From: Vibrio sp. JC009
Lineage (GTDB): Bacteria; Pseudomonadota; Gammaproteobacteria; Enterobacterales; Vibrionaceae
Reading direction: 5' to 3'
Assembly (NCBI RefSeq): GCF_029016485.1
Contig: NZ_CP092106.1
Span: 992,001-1,056,000, forward strand
Length of the DNA: 64,000 bases
Position numbers and translations under genes: made by a program. The notes below the pieces were generated by a model, which saw only the letters and a list, made by a program, of their open reading frames with translations, ran no database searches and was not told where the DNA came from. Position 1 is the stretch's first letter. The number at the start of each line of letters is the position of its first letter. Shown here piece after piece: positions 17,426 to 28,249 of the stretch.

Positions 17426-17458
17426 AAAAAGCGGCATATTTCGGTATGCCGCTTTTTT
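17426..17458 (+). terminator. Intrinsic terminator after ihfB
   Basis: AGCGGCATA and TATGCCGCT form the stem around a TTTCGG loop, flanked by A and T tracts, so it may work in both directions. Confidence 0.92.
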
Positions 17459-17544
17459 ATGCCATGAAATAGAAGTTTGCCGTGGTTTGTAAAGTCGAAT
17501 TGCTGCATAATCAGAGGTCAGCAAAAGTCAGGGAGTTATAAACG

Positions 17545-17817
17545 ATGAAGATTATAAAAGCTATTCTTGTTATTGCGCTTTTTTTGGTTGCACTGGCATT
17601 AGGCGCTCAGAATCAGGAAGTTGTGAGCTTTAACTACTTACTGGCAAAAGGTGAGTTCCATCTGTCGACCTTGTTAGGCGTTGTTTTTGTTGCTGGTTTT
17701 GTGTTGGCCTGGCTGATTTTCGGAACCATTCAGGTTAAATCACAACTGAAAATTAAAAGACTGACCCGTCAGCTAAAGAAGCAGGCAGCAACGCTTCCTG
17801 CAGAGACCAAAGCCTAA
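17545..17817 (+). CDS. lapA: Lipopolysaccharide assembly protein A
   Basis: Small inner-membrane protein (90 residues, YciS family) with two membrane helices, about residues 3-21 and 42-63, and a basic cytoplasmic tail (KIKRLTRQLKKQ). In E. coli LapA is encoded with LapB, which controls LPS synthesis by tuning LpxC proteolysis. lapB begins 21 bases after its stop, so the two are co-transcribed. The preceding gap (17459-17544) follows the ihfB terminator and should hold the promoter. Confidence 0.92.
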   Translation: MKIIKAILVIALFLVALALGAQNQEVVSFNYLLAKGEFHLSTLLGVVFVAGFVLAWLIFGTIQVKSQLKIKRLTRQLKKQAATLPAETKA

Positions 17818-17838
17818 GCTTAGAGGGTTATGATATAA

Positions 17839-19008
17839 ATGCTTGAGCTACTCTTCTTGTTGTTACCTATTGCCGCCGCCTATGGCTGGTATATGGGTAA
17901 CCGTAGTGCAAGACAGGACAGGCAGGAGCAGTCTCATCAGATTTCCCGTCAGTATGTGACGGGTCTTAACCTTCTGTTATCCGACCAATCGGATAAAGCA
18001 GTCGATCATTTCATAGAACTTCTTCAGGTAGATAACGAAACCATAGATACCCACCTCGCACTGGGTAACCTGTTCCGCTCCAGAGGAGAAGTTGACCGCG
18101 CGATACGAATCCACCAGAACCTGATTTCCAGACAGGGTTTAACCGTAGATCAGAAAAACATTGCCCTGCAGCAACTGGCAAAAGACTATATGGTCTCAGG
18201 CTTTCTGGACAGGGCCGAAAAAATATTTGAGCAGCTTGTGGAAGAGCCTTCGCACAAAGAAGCTGCGTTGACTCAACTTGTCTCTATTTACCAGCAAACG
18301 AAAGAGTGGAGTAAAGCCATCTACTATGGCAACGCTTTAGTTAAGCTGGGACGCAAACGTATGCGGGTAAATATCGCCCACTTTTGGTGCGAGCTGGCGA
18401 TGCAGGAGCAGGCCAACGAAAATACGACGAAAGCGATACAGTATTTCAAGCGGGCGCTGTCTGAAGATCCAAAGTGTGTTCGGGCCAGCATATCGCTTGG
18501 TAAGCTCTATCTGGAACATGAAGACTACAAGAATACCATCGCATTTATGGAAATGGTGTTGGATCAGGATATCGATTTTGTGGGCGAAGTGCTGCCTGTT
18601 TTGGCCGAGTGTTACTATCATCTTGGACGGGAACAGGATCTTGTCGAATTCTTAAGAGCCTGTATCGAGAGAAATGCAGGTGTGTCAGCAGAGCTTATGC
18701 TCGCGCAGCAGGTTGCCCACCATGAGGGTGTCGCTGCCGCACAGACCCTCCTGACCCGACAGTTATTAAAGAACCCAACCATGAAAGGCTTCCACCGCCT
18801 GATGGATTACCACCTGGCTGAAGCGGAAGAGGGAAGGGCGAAAGACAGCCTTTCCACACTACAGGCTCTGGTTGGGGAACAGATTAAAGTAAAACACCAC
18901 CATCGCTGCAGAAAGTGCGGATTTTCAACCCATTCTCTTTACTGGCATTGTCCGTCTTGTAAGGGGTGGGGGACGATTAAGCCTATTCGCGGACTTGATG
19001 GGGAATAG
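17839..19008 (+). CDS. lapB: Lipopolysaccharide assembly protein B
   Basis: Membrane-anchored TPR protein that recruits LpxC to the FtsH protease and so limits lipid A synthesis in E. coli. The 389-residue product has an N-terminal membrane helix (LLFLLLPIAAAYGWYMG), a long series of TPR helices (~45-340) and a C-terminal rubredoxin-like metal site made from two CxxC pairs (CRKC and CPSC). Length matches E. coli LapB (YciM). A GGCCCTGGG repeat begins two bases after the stop and separates it from pyrF. Confidence 0.95.
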   Translation: MLELLFLLLPIAAAYGWYMGNRSARQDRQEQSHQISRQYVTGLNLLLSDQSDKAVDHFIELLQVDNETIDTHLALGNLFRSRGEVDRAIRIHQNLISRQGLTVDQKNIALQQLAKDYMVSGFLDRAEKIFEQLVEEPSHKEAALTQLVSIYQQTKEWSKAIYYGNALVKLGRKRMRVNIAHFWCELAMQEQANENTTKAIQYFKRALSEDPKCVRASISLGKLYLEHEDYKNTIAFMEMVLDQDIDFVGEVLPVLAECYYHLGREQDLVEFLRACIERNAGVSAELMLAQQVAHHEGVAAAQTLLTRQLLKNPTMKGFHRLMDYHLAEAEEGRAKDSLSTLQALVGEQIKVKHHHRCRKCGFSTHSLYWHCPSCKGWGTIKPIRGLDGE

Positions 19009-19009
19009 A

Positions 19010-19131
19010 AGGCCCTGGGCCCTGGGTTCGGTCGCTCCGCTCCCTTCTGGGCTCTGGGAAGGTTATACAGATTTTATAATTGGAGCAATGTCCTAGGGCC
19101 TAGCAGGGCAAAGCCCGTCCCAGGACCCCAA
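19010..19131. repeat. GGCCCTGGG inverted-pair repeat, locus C (lapB-pyrF)
   Basis: The left arm (19010-19058) starts two bases after the lapB stop. The right arm (19090-19131) has the tip GGGCAAAGCCC between CCTAGGGCC and CCCAGGACC words. The spacer is about 31 bp. The element fills most of the lapB-pyrF gap. Confidence 0.8.
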
Positions 19132-19145
19132 AACCGGAGATTTAA

Positions 19146-19838
19146 ATGTTGGATCAAAAAGTAATAGTTGCACTGGATTATGATAATCAGGCAGATGCCC
19201 TAGCGTTTGTTGACAGGATAGATCCAGCATCATGCCGTCTTAAAGTAGGCAAAGAGATGTTTACTCTGTTTGGTCCTGAGTTTGTGAAAGAGCTGCACAA
19301 GCGCGGTTTCTCTGTGTTCCTGGACCTTAAGTTTCATGATATTCCTAACACCTGTTCAAAAGCGGTGAGAGCTGCAGCTGAGCTGGGAGTATGGATGGTG
19401 AACGTTCACGCCAGCGGTGGTGAGCGTATGATGAGTGCATCCAGAGAGATCCTCGAACCTTATGGTAAAGATCGCCCGCTATTGATTGGCGTGACGGTAC
19501 TGACCAGCATGGAGCAAAGTGACCTTGCCGGAATCGGTCTTGATATCGAGCCACAAAAGCAGGTGATGCGCTTAGCCACACTAACAAAGAACAGCGGCCT
19601 GGACGGCGTAGTCTGTTCAGCTCAGGAAGCTTCTATGCTGAAATCTGAGCTAGGTAAAGAGTTCAAACTGGTTACTCCGGGAATTCGCCCGGCAGGCAGT
19701 GCTGTTGGCGATCAGAAGCGTATTATGACACCACCACAGGCGATTGAAGCGGGTTCGGATTATCTGGTTATAGGACGCCCGATAACGCAGGCTGAGGATC
19801 CGGCGGGGGTGTTGGCGGAGATTAATAAGTCTCTTTAA
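19146..19838 (+). CDS. pyrF: Orotidine-5'-phosphate decarboxylase
   Basis: Last step of UMP synthesis, decarboxylating OMP. The 230-residue TIM barrel shows the catalytic Asp-Lys-Asp network in [19 protein letters not shown], and the phosphate-binding TPGIRP and YLVIGRPI segments. CCGGAG upstream supports the ATG. The lapA-lapB-pyrF order is the usual gammaproteobacterial one, but here a repeat separates lapB from pyrF, so coupling may be reduced or pyrF may have its own promoter. Confidence 0.97.
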   Translation: MLDQKVIVALDYDNQADALAFVDRIDPASCRLKVGKEMFTLFGPEFVKELHKRGFSVFLDLKFHDIPNTCSKAVRAAAELGVWMVNVHASGGERMMSASREILEPYGKDRPLLIGVTVLTSMEQSDLAGIGLDIEPQKQVMRLATLTKNSGLDGVVCSAQEASMLKSELGKEFKLVTPGIRPAGSAVGDQKRIMTPPQAIEAGSDYLVIGRPITQAEDPAGVLAEINKSL

Positions 19839-19839
19839 T

Positions 19840-20006
19840 GGCCCTACCCTAGGCCCTGGGACGGGCTCCGCCCTACTGGGCCCTAGGAAGTAGCCTGGCA
19901 GCCAAGTTAAAGGTATAAAAAAAGCTCTGCATTTCCGCAGAGCTTTTTTGTATTCTCTTCCCAGGATCCAGCAGAGAGCGAAGCGAACGCTCCAAGGGCC
20001 CAGGCC
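19840..20006. repeat. GGCCCTGGG inverted-pair repeat, locus D with terminator in the middle
   Basis: The left arm (19840-19890) starts two bases after the pyrF stop and has the tip GGGCTCCGCCC. The right arm (19959-20006) has a different tip, GAGCG/CGCTC. The space between holds the bidirectional terminator at 19917-19949. Confidence 0.75.
19917..19949. terminator. Bidirectional terminator between pyrF and the coiled-coil gene
   Basis: AGCTCTGC pairs with GCAGAGCT over an ATTTCC loop, flanked by A and T tracts on both sides. It serves convergent genes. Confidence 0.92.
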
Positions 20007-20010
20007 AAAA

Positions 20011-20775
20011 TCACCACTTCTTCTTCTCGCCAAACAACGCTTCCATATCGTTGTTGCGTTCCTGCTCTTCCATCGCCATCAGCTCTTCTGCATTCTGGTC
20101 TTTCTTGTTCTTATCCAGCTCATCAAGCATGGCCTGAAGTTTTTCTCTGGCCTGGTTGGAGTAAGAGTCGTTTTTGGATGAAAGTACGTCAATACCTTTA
20201 CGCAGCAACTGCTTTGCTGTGCCGGACTGATTACGCAGCACAGCTTCTCTTGAACGTTTAATCACGTTTTCAATATTGATTCGGATCTGAATGGTTTCCA
20301 GACGGGCATTTTCCGTAACATAAGACTGAGTATTGAAACGGCCTTTATTATGTTCGCTTCGGATGGTATCTCTCAGGCGTTTCACCAGCTTAAGCATAAG
20401 AATTGCCTGCTTATCACTGCTTGGAACTTTAAATGAAGTGCTCTCGGCGCCAGCATAGTTTTCCTTTAGCTGCTGGATCTGGTTCTTCATATTTTCGATT
20501 CGCTGCGCAAGCTGGCGGTTTTTTGGATCCAGCTCATGCATATTTGTCAGAGCATCTAAAATGCGCTGGTTCAGGCAGACTAAAAGCTCCTGACTGAAAG
20601 GAAGATGGTGTGCGTTGCCGATCAGATCTTCGGTTGCATCAATGATGGCAATGAATCGGGCAGATTCCTGTTTTTTGGCTGCTTCTACTTTACTGTTGTA
20701 CTGAAGCATCACGTTGTAGCCAATGATCATGACGAGAAGAACGGCTACAAGAATAATAATTAAACCAATATTCAT
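20011..20775 (-). CDS. Membrane-anchored coiled-coil protein, function unknown
   Basis: 254 residues, not assigned to a named family. One N-terminal membrane helix (about residues 3-21) is followed by a mostly helical, charged cytoplasmic region with heptad-like stretches (~80-105, ~120-200) and a C-terminal Glu/Lys-rich tail (~215-250) ending EKKKW. The topology resembles small inner-membrane scaffolds. It sits between pyrF (convergent) and cysB (divergent). The 265-bp gap to cysB is A/T-rich and must hold both promoters. Function cannot be stated from sequence. Confidence 0.8.
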   Translation of the reverse strand: MNIGLIIILVAVLLVMIIGYNVMLQYNSKVEAAKKQESARFIAIIDATEDLIGNAHHLPFSQELLVCLNQRILDALTNMHELDPKNRQLAQRIENMKNQIQQLKENYAGAESTSFKVPSSDKQAILMLKLVKRLRDTIRSEHNKGRFNTQSYVTENARLETIQIRINIENVIKRSREAVLRNQSGTAKQLLRKGIDVLSSKNDSYSNQAREKLQAMLDELDKNKKDQNAEELMAMEEQERNNDMEALFGEKKKW

Positions 20776-20959
20776 AAATTTACATCTATATCAATAGCGA
20801 CACTTGAGTTGCGAAATAGCATACACGAATCTTTTACTACCCGACAGTCTATTATCCGGGGTCTCACTTATAATTGTAATTAAACCAGTAAAATATGCGC
20901 ACTAGATTACAAAAAATTCATCGAAAAAAGAAGAAGTCTACTAATTTCATGTCCCTTAA

Positions 20960-22015
<1,056 letters not shown>

Positions 22016-22034
22016 GCCTTTCTCACTAATCTTA

Positions 22035-22068
22035 GTTCCCCTATAATCCGCTCAGATTACAGGGGAAC
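22035..22068 (+). promoter_or_regulatory. Hairpin masking the ribosome site, with an embedded -10-like TATAAT
   Basis: A 14-bp stem with one mismatch (22035-22048 with 22055-22068, loop CGCTCA) pairs the ribosome site AGGGG (22061-22065) of the methyltransferase gene. The left arm contains TATAAT at 22042-22047. It is not a classical terminator because no T tract follows. Confidence 0.55.
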
Positions 22069-22070
22069 TT

Positions 22071-23267
22071 ATGCAATCCAGATTTCATCAGCTAGACGCA
22101 CTTCTTACCAAACATCAGACTCTGTGGCGCTTTGAGCCGTTCCAGCTCAGCGGCCAGAGAGATCTTATTGAAAAAAGATTTCCTTCGGATCTCTGTCGCT
22201 GGCTAGATGCGTTATCCATTGAAGATACCATCCGTTTTAAATCAGATAGCCATGCTTTGGCTGAAAACCTTGTTTCTGTTATCCCCGATGTTAAGAGCCT
22301 GGAAGCTCTGTGTGAACTGCCTGATGAAACTCAGATTAATCTGGATTTGCCCAGAGGTTTAGAGTCGGGTATTCCCGGCAGAAAAGTTGCCCAGATAGTG
22401 TCTATCAGCAACTATGTTCTGGCTCACCATAAAAGCCCGGAATGGCTTGAATGGTGCTCAGGAAAAGGCTACTTAGGTCGTATCCTTGCTCAGCAGTCCG
22501 GTCAGCCGGTTACCAGCCTGGAATGGCAGGAGAGCCTGTGCGAAGCGGGGCAAAAAGAAGCCGACTCCAGAAAGCTCCCTATGAAATTTGTCCAGGGAGA
22601 TGCGTTTTCGGACCAGGCAAAGCAGTTATTCCAGCAAAAACAACATGCCGTCGCCCTGCATGCTTGCGGAGACCTGCATGTTCAGCTGATTAAAAATGCC
22701 GTAGAGAAACACTTAAGCGAAGTGACGTTTTCCCCCTGCTGCTACCATCTGATAAGAGATGAAAATTACCAACCGCTATCAGAAGCAGCAAAAAGTTCGA
22801 AGTTAACCCTGAGTAAGAATGAGCTGAGAATTCCCTTGCAGGAAACTGTCACCGGCGGAGAGCGCGTTAAAAAGCATCGTCAGTCAGAAATGAGTTACCG
22901 CCTGGGGCTGGATCTGCTGCTGAAAGCAGAAACCGAGCACAAAGAATATATAACTATCCCCAGCATCAAAAAATCCGAGCTGGCCAACGGATTTGAATAC
23001 TTCTGCCGCTGGGCCGCAGATAAAAAAGGCTTTTCCCTGCCGGATACTGATTTTGGTTTCTGGTTTAGCAAAGGCGAAGAACGATTCTGGCAGATGGAAA
23101 AACTAAGCCTGATACAACAAATTTTCCGCCGCCCACTGGAAATGTGGCTGGTTCTGGACCGGGGGATTTATTTGGAAGAAAATGGGTATTGGGTGGAGAT
23201 GTCCGCTTTTTGTGATAGGGGGGTGACGCCTCGGAATATACTTATTCATGGTGCCCTGGGGGATTAG
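22071..23267 (+). CDS. SAM-dependent methyltransferase of the GSTCD/METTL25-like group (Methyltransf_32)
   Basis: 398 residues. A Rossmann-type SAM site is suggested by EWCSGKGYLGRILA (~144-157), with a later VALHACGDLHVQLI and SPCCYHLI typical of this group, whose eukaryotic relatives include GSTCD and METTL25/RRNAD1. The substrate is unknown; RNA or protein are possible. AGGGG precedes the ATG but is buried in a hairpin. It follows cysB on the same strand. A GGCCCTGGG repeat begins at its stop codon and separates it from convergent ald. Confidence 0.75.
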   Translation: MQSRFHQLDALLTKHQTLWRFEPFQLSGQRDLIEKRFPSDLCRWLDALSIEDTIRFKSDSHALAENLVSVIPDVKSLEALCELPDETQINLDLPRGLESGIPGRKVAQIVSISNYVLAHHKSPEWLEWCSGKGYLGRILAQQSGQPVTSLEWQESLCEAGQKEADSRKLPMKFVQGDAFSDQAKQLFQQKQHAVALHACGDLHVQLIKNAVEKHLSEVTFSPCCYHLIRDENYQPLSEAAKSSKLTLSKNELRIPLQETVTGGERVKKHRQSEMSYRLGLDLLLKAETEHKEYITIPSIKKSELANGFEYFCRWAADKKGFSLPDTDFGFWFSKGEERFWQMEKLSLIQQIFRRPLEMWLVLDRGIYLEENGYWVEMSAFCDRGVTPRNILIHGALGD

Positions 23268-23365
23268 GCCCTGGGCCCTGGGACGTTTGTTTCGTTCATT
23301 TCCGTCTCCAGTTTGTTTTCCCAGGTACCAGCAGGGCGAAGCCCGATCCCAGGGCCGAGGGCCCA
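23267..23365. repeat. GGCCCTGGG inverted-pair repeat, locus E (methyltransferase-ald)
   Basis: The left arm (23267-23283) overlaps the last base of the methyltransferase stop codon. Its inner part is degraded. The right arm (23319-23365) is well kept, with the tip GGGCGAAGCCC between CCCAGGTACC and CCCAGGGCC. It lies in a convergent gap and may double as a terminator. Confidence 0.75.
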
Positions 23366-23373
23366 ATTTCTTT

Positions 23374-24498
23374 TTAATTAAACATTTCGATAGCTGTGCT
23401 TGCCTCCACATACTCTAACCCAAACGCCTCAGCCACTTCCTCGCAAGTCACTTTCCCGTGAATCACGTTCAGGCCCGCCAAGAAGCCTTTATCTTCAAGA
23501 AGTGCCTCTCTGTAGCCTTTGTTCGCAAGTTTTACGATATAAGGAAGCGTTGCGTTATTCAGTGCGTAGGTGGAGGTTCTTGCCACCGCTCCCGGCATAT
23601 TGGCAACGCAGTAATGAACAACATCATCGACGATATAGACCGGATCTGCATGCGTTGTTGCTTCTGATGTTTCAAAACAGCCGCCCTGATCGATAGCAAC
23701 GTCAACAATTGCCGCACCTTTTTTCATTTTTTTAATGTGCTCTTTTGTGACCAGTTTTGGCGCAGCCGCGCCTGGGATCAGTACTGCGCCTACAACCAGA
23801 TCGGCCTCCAGAATATGCTTTTCCAGAGCATCGGTGGTCGAGTAAACCACTTTTGCTCTTCCCTGGAACTCTTCGTCCAGCTCTCTCAAGGTATTGATAT
23901 TTCTGTCTAATATGGTTACGTCAGCACGCATGCCAACGGCCATACGTGCTGCGTTGGAGCCAACAACGCCGCCACCAATAATCACCACTTTTGCCGGTTC
24001 TACACCCGGTACACCACCAAGAAGTAAGCCTCTGCCGCCGTGTGATTTCTCTAAAGTCTGAGCACCTGCCTGTATTGACATTCTTCCCGCAACCTCAGAC
24101 ATTGGAGCTAATAGTGGAAGATGACCCGCATTATCTGTTACAGTCTCATACGCTATACAGACAGCTTTACTCTTGATAAGCTCTTTTGTCTGTGGAAGAT
24201 CTGGTGCAAGGTGTAAATAGGTAAACAATATTTGCCCTTCACGGAGCATTGCCCGCTCAACAGACTGAGGTTCTTTAACCTTAACAATCATGTCTGCTCT
24301 GGCAAATATGTCAGAAGCAGTAGGAAGAATGGATGCACCTGCCGCGATGTAATCATCGTCGGAAAAGCCGATGCCAGCCCCTGCATGGGTTTCAACATAG
24401 ACTTGGTGGCCTTGGGAGGTTAACTCTCTAACGCTAGCTGGAATCATACCAACACGATATTCGTGGTTTTTGATTTCTTTAGGTACGCCAATGATCAT
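23374..24498 (-). CDS. ald: Alanine dehydrogenase
   Basis: NAD-dependent oxidative deamination of L-alanine to pyruvate, or the reverse. The 374-residue protein starts MIIGVPKEIKNHEYRVG, shows the conserved VKVKEP and SEVAGRMS segments, the nucleotide fold VIIGGGVVGSNAA, and the C-terminal VANMPGAVARTST typical of Ald. AAGGAG six bases before the ATG supports the start. It is divergent from lrp across 156 bp of A/T-rich DNA; in other bacteria Lrp/AldR-type regulators control ald, so Lrp control is likely. Confidence 0.96.
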   Translation of the reverse strand: MIIGVPKEIKNHEYRVGMIPASVRELTSQGHQVYVETHAGAGIGFSDDDYIAAGASILPTASDIFARADMIVKVKEPQSVERAMLREGQILFTYLHLAPDLPQTKELIKSKAVCIAYETVTDNAGHLPLLAPMSEVAGRMSIQAGAQTLEKSHGGRGLLLGGVPGVEPAKVVIIGGGVVGSNAARMAVGMRADVTILDRNINTLRELDEEFQGRAKVVYSTTDALEKHILEADLVVGAVLIPGAAAPKLVTKEHIKKMKKGAAIVDVAIDQGGCFETSEATTHADPVYIVDDVVHYCVANMPGAVARTSTYALNNATLPYIVKLANKGYREALLEDKGFLAGLNVIHGKVTCEEVAEAFGLEYVEASTAIEMFN

Positions 24499-24654
24499 CC
24501 TGACTCCTTAATAATTATTGGTTGTATTAGCTGTGTGTAGGGTGTTTTTCTAGAGATTAAGTCTAGTATATAAAGCAAAAACAAAAATTTGATACTGTAT
24601 ATTAGTAAATTGTAGTATATTTTTTTGCAAGGAAGTATTAAGGTGGAATAAAAA

Positions 24655-25149
24655 ATGGCAGACAACTACAAAAAACCGTCCAAGGAACTCGATCGCATTG
24701 ATCGCAACATTTTAAACGAGCTTCAGAAAGACGGCAGAATTTCTAACGTAGAACTGTCTAAGCGAGTAGGACTTTCTCCTACACCTTGCTTGGAGCGGGT
24801 TCGTCGACTGGAACGTCAGGGCTATATTACAGGATATACAGCACTGCTGAATCCTCAGTATCTGGATGCGTCACTACTGGTATTTGTTGAAATTACCTTA
24901 AACCGTGGTGCGCCTGACGTGTTTGAACAGTTTAATACCGCTGTTCAGAAGCTGGATGATATTCAGGAGTGTCATCTTGTTTCAGGTGACTTTGACTATC
25001 TTCTTAAGACACGCGTATCAGATATGAGCGCATACCGTAAACTTCTGGGTGATACACTATTGCGTCTGCCTGGGGTGAACGACACTCGTACTTACGTAGT
25101 TATGGAAGAAGTTAAGCAGACCAACCAGTTAGTTATTAAAACACGATAG
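24655..25149 (+). CDS. lrp: Leucine-responsive regulatory protein Lrp
   Basis: Global feast/famine regulator. The 164-residue product has an N-terminal HTH (DRIDRNILNELQKDGRISNVEL, then SKRVGLSPTPCLERVRRL) and a C-terminal RAM/AsnC ligand domain with SGDFDYLLKTRV. Identity with E. coli Lrp is very high, making a generic AsnC paralogue unlikely. AAGGTGG precedes the ATG. It is divergent from ald and upstream of ftsK; two hairpins in the lrp-ftsK gap may limit readthrough. Confidence 0.96.
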   Translation: MADNYKKPSKELDRIDRNILNELQKDGRISNVELSKRVGLSPTPCLERVRRLERQGYITGYTALLNPQYLDASLLVFVEITLNRGAPDVFEQFNTAVQKLDDIQECHLVSGDFDYLLKTRVSDMSAYRKLLGDTLLRLPGVNDTRTYVVMEEVKQTNQLVIKTR

Positions 25150-25188
25150 TTAACAGGGTAGACACCCGAAGGTCAGAATACGGTAAAG

Positions 25189-25219
25189 GAATGCATAAGT
25201 TGCGCAGACAACTGCATTC
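25189..25219 (+). other. Hairpin in the lrp-ftsK gap
   Basis: GAATGC/GCATTC and AGTTG/CAACT form a continuous stem with a three-base bulge and a CGCAGA loop. No clear T tract follows immediately, so the role (3' end of lrp mRNA or ftsK leader) is uncertain. Confidence 0.4.
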
Positions 25220-25289
25220 TGAATATTGGGTTTTGCCTTTTATTTGGTTATATTGGTTGGCGAAGTTTGCAGGCTTTGTCTTCCCGAAT

Positions 25290-25318
25290 CGAGCGGCGTT
25301 TGCCGCTCGGACTGTTTT
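25290..25318 (+). terminator. Terminator-like hairpin just before ftsK
   Basis: CGAGCGGC pairs perfectly with GCCGCTCG over GTTT, followed by GACTG and TTTT. It lies right before the first in-frame ATGs of ftsK (25319, 25322), which is one reason to prefer the ATG at 25337 as start. Confidence 0.45.
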
Positions 25319-25336
25319 ATGATGTCAGAAAGCGAT

Positions 25337-28078
25337 ATGTTCAGAGAGAACGAAGAAAAAATAGAAACGATTATTAAAACATCGGATGTGGATGAGAGTC
25401 CTCGTCTGAGTGGTCTTCAGCGGTTAAGAGAATTGTGTTTTATTCTTGGTTTCCTGCTTTCTCTTTTATTATCTGTAGCCCTCTACAGCTTCGACCCGGC
25501 TGATCCCTCATGGTCGCAGACATCATGGAGCGGAGAAGTCCGCAATGCGGCCGGTACACTGGGTGCCTGGCTTGCAGATACCCTCTTCTTCACCTTCGGG
25601 CTTCTGGCATTCTTAATTCCGGTGATAACGGCAGTGATTACCTGGAATCTGTTCCGCAGGCGCGATGAAAATGACTCGATAGATTTTATGCTGTGGGGCA
25701 CTCGCTTGCTGGGTGCAACACTACTTGTCCTGACCAGCTGCGGCCTTGCGGATATCAACTTTGATGATATCTGGTATTTCTCCTCTGGCGGTGTGGTTGG
25801 TGACGTACTCACCAGCTTTGCTCTGCCTTCCTTGAATGTTCTTGGAACCACAATTGCCTTTCTGTTTCTCTGGGGAGCCAGTATTACTCTGGTTACCGGC
25901 GTATCCTGGCTGACTCTGGTTGAATGGCTGGGTGAGAGTGCCATCCGTTTCTCTACCTGGCTGGTTAATCTGGCTCGCGGAAACCGTGAAGAGCTGCTGC
26001 AACCGGATATTCAGTCTGAGCTGCAAAGCGAGAAGGAATCACGCAGACACGATCTGGATAAAACCGTCGAGCATCACGAAGAAGAAAAACAGCCGGAGTC
26101 CCGCTATCAGATCCATATTCCTGCCGGAGCAACAGAAACACCTGTTTACGAAGAGGATCAGGAAGTTCAGCCGCACGGTGAAGAAGTCATTGAAGAGATG
26201 GACCCTGATACCAAACTGCATGCCACCATCGAAGAGCTGGAAATGGTGGCCAGTGAACAGCTTGATGAAAGTGCTCTGCATCATGAGGCTCAGATAAGTG
26301 TGGAACCGGAGCAACCGGAGTCTTTCCCTGAGGAAGAGCTACAGCCTGCCATCACAACAGATGCACTGGATAAGATCTATCAGGAAGAGAACGAAGCCCA
26401 GACTGAAGAGCCGGTAATTTCAGAGATTGAAACCATAGAGATCGAACAGGATGAAACGGCAGATGAACCAAAGCCTGATGCGGATGTAGAAGCATTTCAG
26501 AGCCTGGTGGAAGAAGCTCAGAAAAATATGGCGGCTCAGGAAAATCCGTTCCTGGTGAAAAAAGAGGCTAACCTGCCGGTGCCAACATCGCCTATGCCGA
26601 CACTTGAGTTGCTGTATCACCCGGAAAAACGGGAAAACCATATCGATAAAGCAGCACTGGAAGAGATTGCCAGACTGGTTGAATCCAAGCTGGCGGATTA
26701 TAAGATTAAAGCCGATGTGGTCGGGATTTTCCCCGGCCCGGTGATTACCCGTTTTGAGCTGGATCTGGCTCCGGGTGTAAAAGTCAGCCGCATCTCCAGC
26801 CTTTCCATGGACCTGGCTCGTTCGCTGTCTGCAATGGCAGTGCGTGTGGTGGAAGTGATCCCGGGCAAGCCGTATGTTGGTCTTGAGTTGCCGAATATGA
26901 GCCGCCAGACGGTATTCTTCTCTGATGTGGTAGGCAGCAAGATTTTCCAGGAAGCCAAGTCACCGACTACGGTTGTGATGGGGCAGGATATCGCTGGTGA
27001 AGCAGTTATTGCTGATATCGCCAAAATGCCGCATGTGCTGGTGGCGGGTACCACAGGCTCAGGTAAGTCTGTGGGCGTTAACGTGATGATCCTGAGTATG
27101 CTGTATAAAGCGAAGCCGGAAGATCTGCGCTTTATCATGATTGACCCTAAGATGCTTGAGCTATCCGTTTACGAGGGTATTCCTCACCTGCTTGCCGAAG
27201 TGGTAACGGATATGAAGGATGCATCAAATGCTCTTCGCTGGTGTGTCGGCGAGATGGAGCGACGCTACAAGCTTATGTCCGCTCTGGGTGTACGTAATGT
27301 TAAAGGGTTCAATGACAAACTGAAGATGGCCGCCGATGCCGGGCATCCAATCCATGATCCTCAGTGGCAGGAAGGCGACAGCATGGATCAGGAACCACCA
27401 CTGCTGGAGAAGCTGCCGTATATTGTCGTTGTGGTTGATGAATTTGCCGACCTGATGATGGTGGTTGGTAAGAAAGTGGAAGAACTCATTGCCAGACTTG
27501 CCCAGAAGGCGCGAGCGGCGGGTATCCATCTGATCCTGGCGACACAAAGACCATCGGTGGATGTGATTACCGGTCTTATCAAGGCCAACATTCCAACCCG
27601 TGTGGCCTTTACCGTTTCAACCAAAACGGACTCCAGAACTATCCTTGATCAGGGTGGCGCAGAATCCCTATTGGGTATGGGTGATATGCTTTACCTGCCT
27701 CCGGGCTCCAGCCATACCATCCGGGTACACGGCGCATTTGCCTCCGATGACGATGTTCACGCGGTAGTTAATGATTGGAAAGCACGAGGTAAACCTCAGT
27801 ATATCGACGAAATTACCAGCGGCGAGCAGAGCCCTGAAACCCTGCTCCCGGGCGAAACTATGGAAAGCGATGAAGACGTCGATCCACTATTCGACCAGGT
27901 AGTTGAACACGTGGTTGAAACCCGCCGCGGCTCAGTATCCGGCGTTCAGCGACGCTTTAAAATAGGCTATAACCGGGCAGCACGGATTGTTGAACAGCTT
28001 GAAGCGCAGGGGATTGTTAGTGCTCCGGGGCATAATGGGAATAGGGAAGTGTTGGCGCCTACGCCGGTTAAGGAATAG
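25337..28078 (+). CDS. ftsK: DNA translocase FtsK
   Basis: Septal DNA pump that clears and aligns chromosome dimers and activates XerCD at dif. About 913 residues from the chosen start ([15 protein letters not shown], resembling other Vibrio FtsK N termini; ATGs at 25319 and 25322 are alternatives). An N-terminal membrane domain with about four helices (~35-190) is followed by a Glu-rich linker (~215-430), then the RecA-like motor with Walker A GTTGSGKS and Walker [15 protein letters not shown], and the C-terminal gamma winged helix (~840-905, [24 protein letters not shown]) that reads KOPS. The linker is shorter than in E. coli. A repeat begins one base after the stop. Confidence 0.95.
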   Translation: MFRENEEKIETIIKTSDVDESPRLSGLQRLRELCFILGFLLSLLLSVALYSFDPADPSWSQTSWSGEVRNAAGTLGAWLADTLFFTFGLLAFLIPVITAVITWNLFRRRDENDSIDFMLWGTRLLGATLLVLTSCGLADINFDDIWYFSSGGVVGDVLTSFALPSLNVLGTTIAFLFLWGASITLVTGVSWLTLVEWLGESAIRFSTWLVNLARGNREELLQPDIQSELQSEKESRRHDLDKTVEHHEEEKQPESRYQIHIPAGATETPVYEEDQEVQPHGEEVIEEMDPDTKLHATIEELEMVASEQLDESALHHEAQISVEPEQPESFPEEELQPAITTDALDKIYQEENEAQTEEPVISEIETIEIEQDETADEPKPDADVEAFQSLVEEAQKNMAAQENPFLVKKEANLPVPTSPMPTLELLYHPEKRENHIDKAALEEIARLVESKLADYKIKADVVGIFPGPVITRFELDLAPGVKVSRISSLSMDLARSLSAMAVRVVEVIPGKPYVGLELPNMSRQTVFFSDVVGSKIFQEAKSPTTVVMGQDIAGEAVIADIAKMPHVLVAGTTGSGKSVGVNVMILSMLYKAKPEDLRFIMIDPKMLELSVYEGIPHLLAEVVTDMKDASNALRWCVGEMERRYKLMSALGVRNVKGFNDKLKMAADAGHPIHDPQWQEGDSMDQEPPLLEKLPYIVVVVDEFADLMMVVGKKVEELIARLAQKARAAGIHLILATQRPSVDVITGLIKANIPTRVAFTVSTKTDSRTILDQGGAESLLGMGDMLYLPPGSSHTIRVHGAFASDDDVHAVVNDWKARGKPQYIDEITSGEQSPETLLPGETMESDEDVDPLFDQVVEHVVETRRGSVSGVQRRFKIGYNRAARIVEQLEAQGIVSAPGHNGNREVLAPTPVKE

Positions 28079-28181
28079 GCCCTAGGTGCATTCGCTACGC
28101 TCTTTATGGGCCCTGGGAAATTATCAGCGTTCACTTTCCAAGGGCCCAGGACCTAGCAGGGCAAAGCCCGTCCCCAGGGCC
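28079..28181. repeat. GGCCCTGGG inverted-pair repeat, locus F (ftsK-lolA)
   Basis: The left arm (28079-28118) begins immediately after the ftsK stop. The right arm (28138-28181) has the tip GGGCAAAGCCC and ends CCCAGGGCC. The spacer is only ~19 bp, so the arms could fold into one long hairpin. Confidence 0.8.
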
Positions 28182-28249
28182 AAAAACACGGAACTCAACT
28201 CAAATTGATGAGTCTATAAAGAACAAACACTCAATATATAAATTCCAAA

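Noticed and set aside
25150..25336. LexA box upstream of ftsK.
   Set aside because: None seen, unlike E. coli where one ftsK promoter is SOS-linked.
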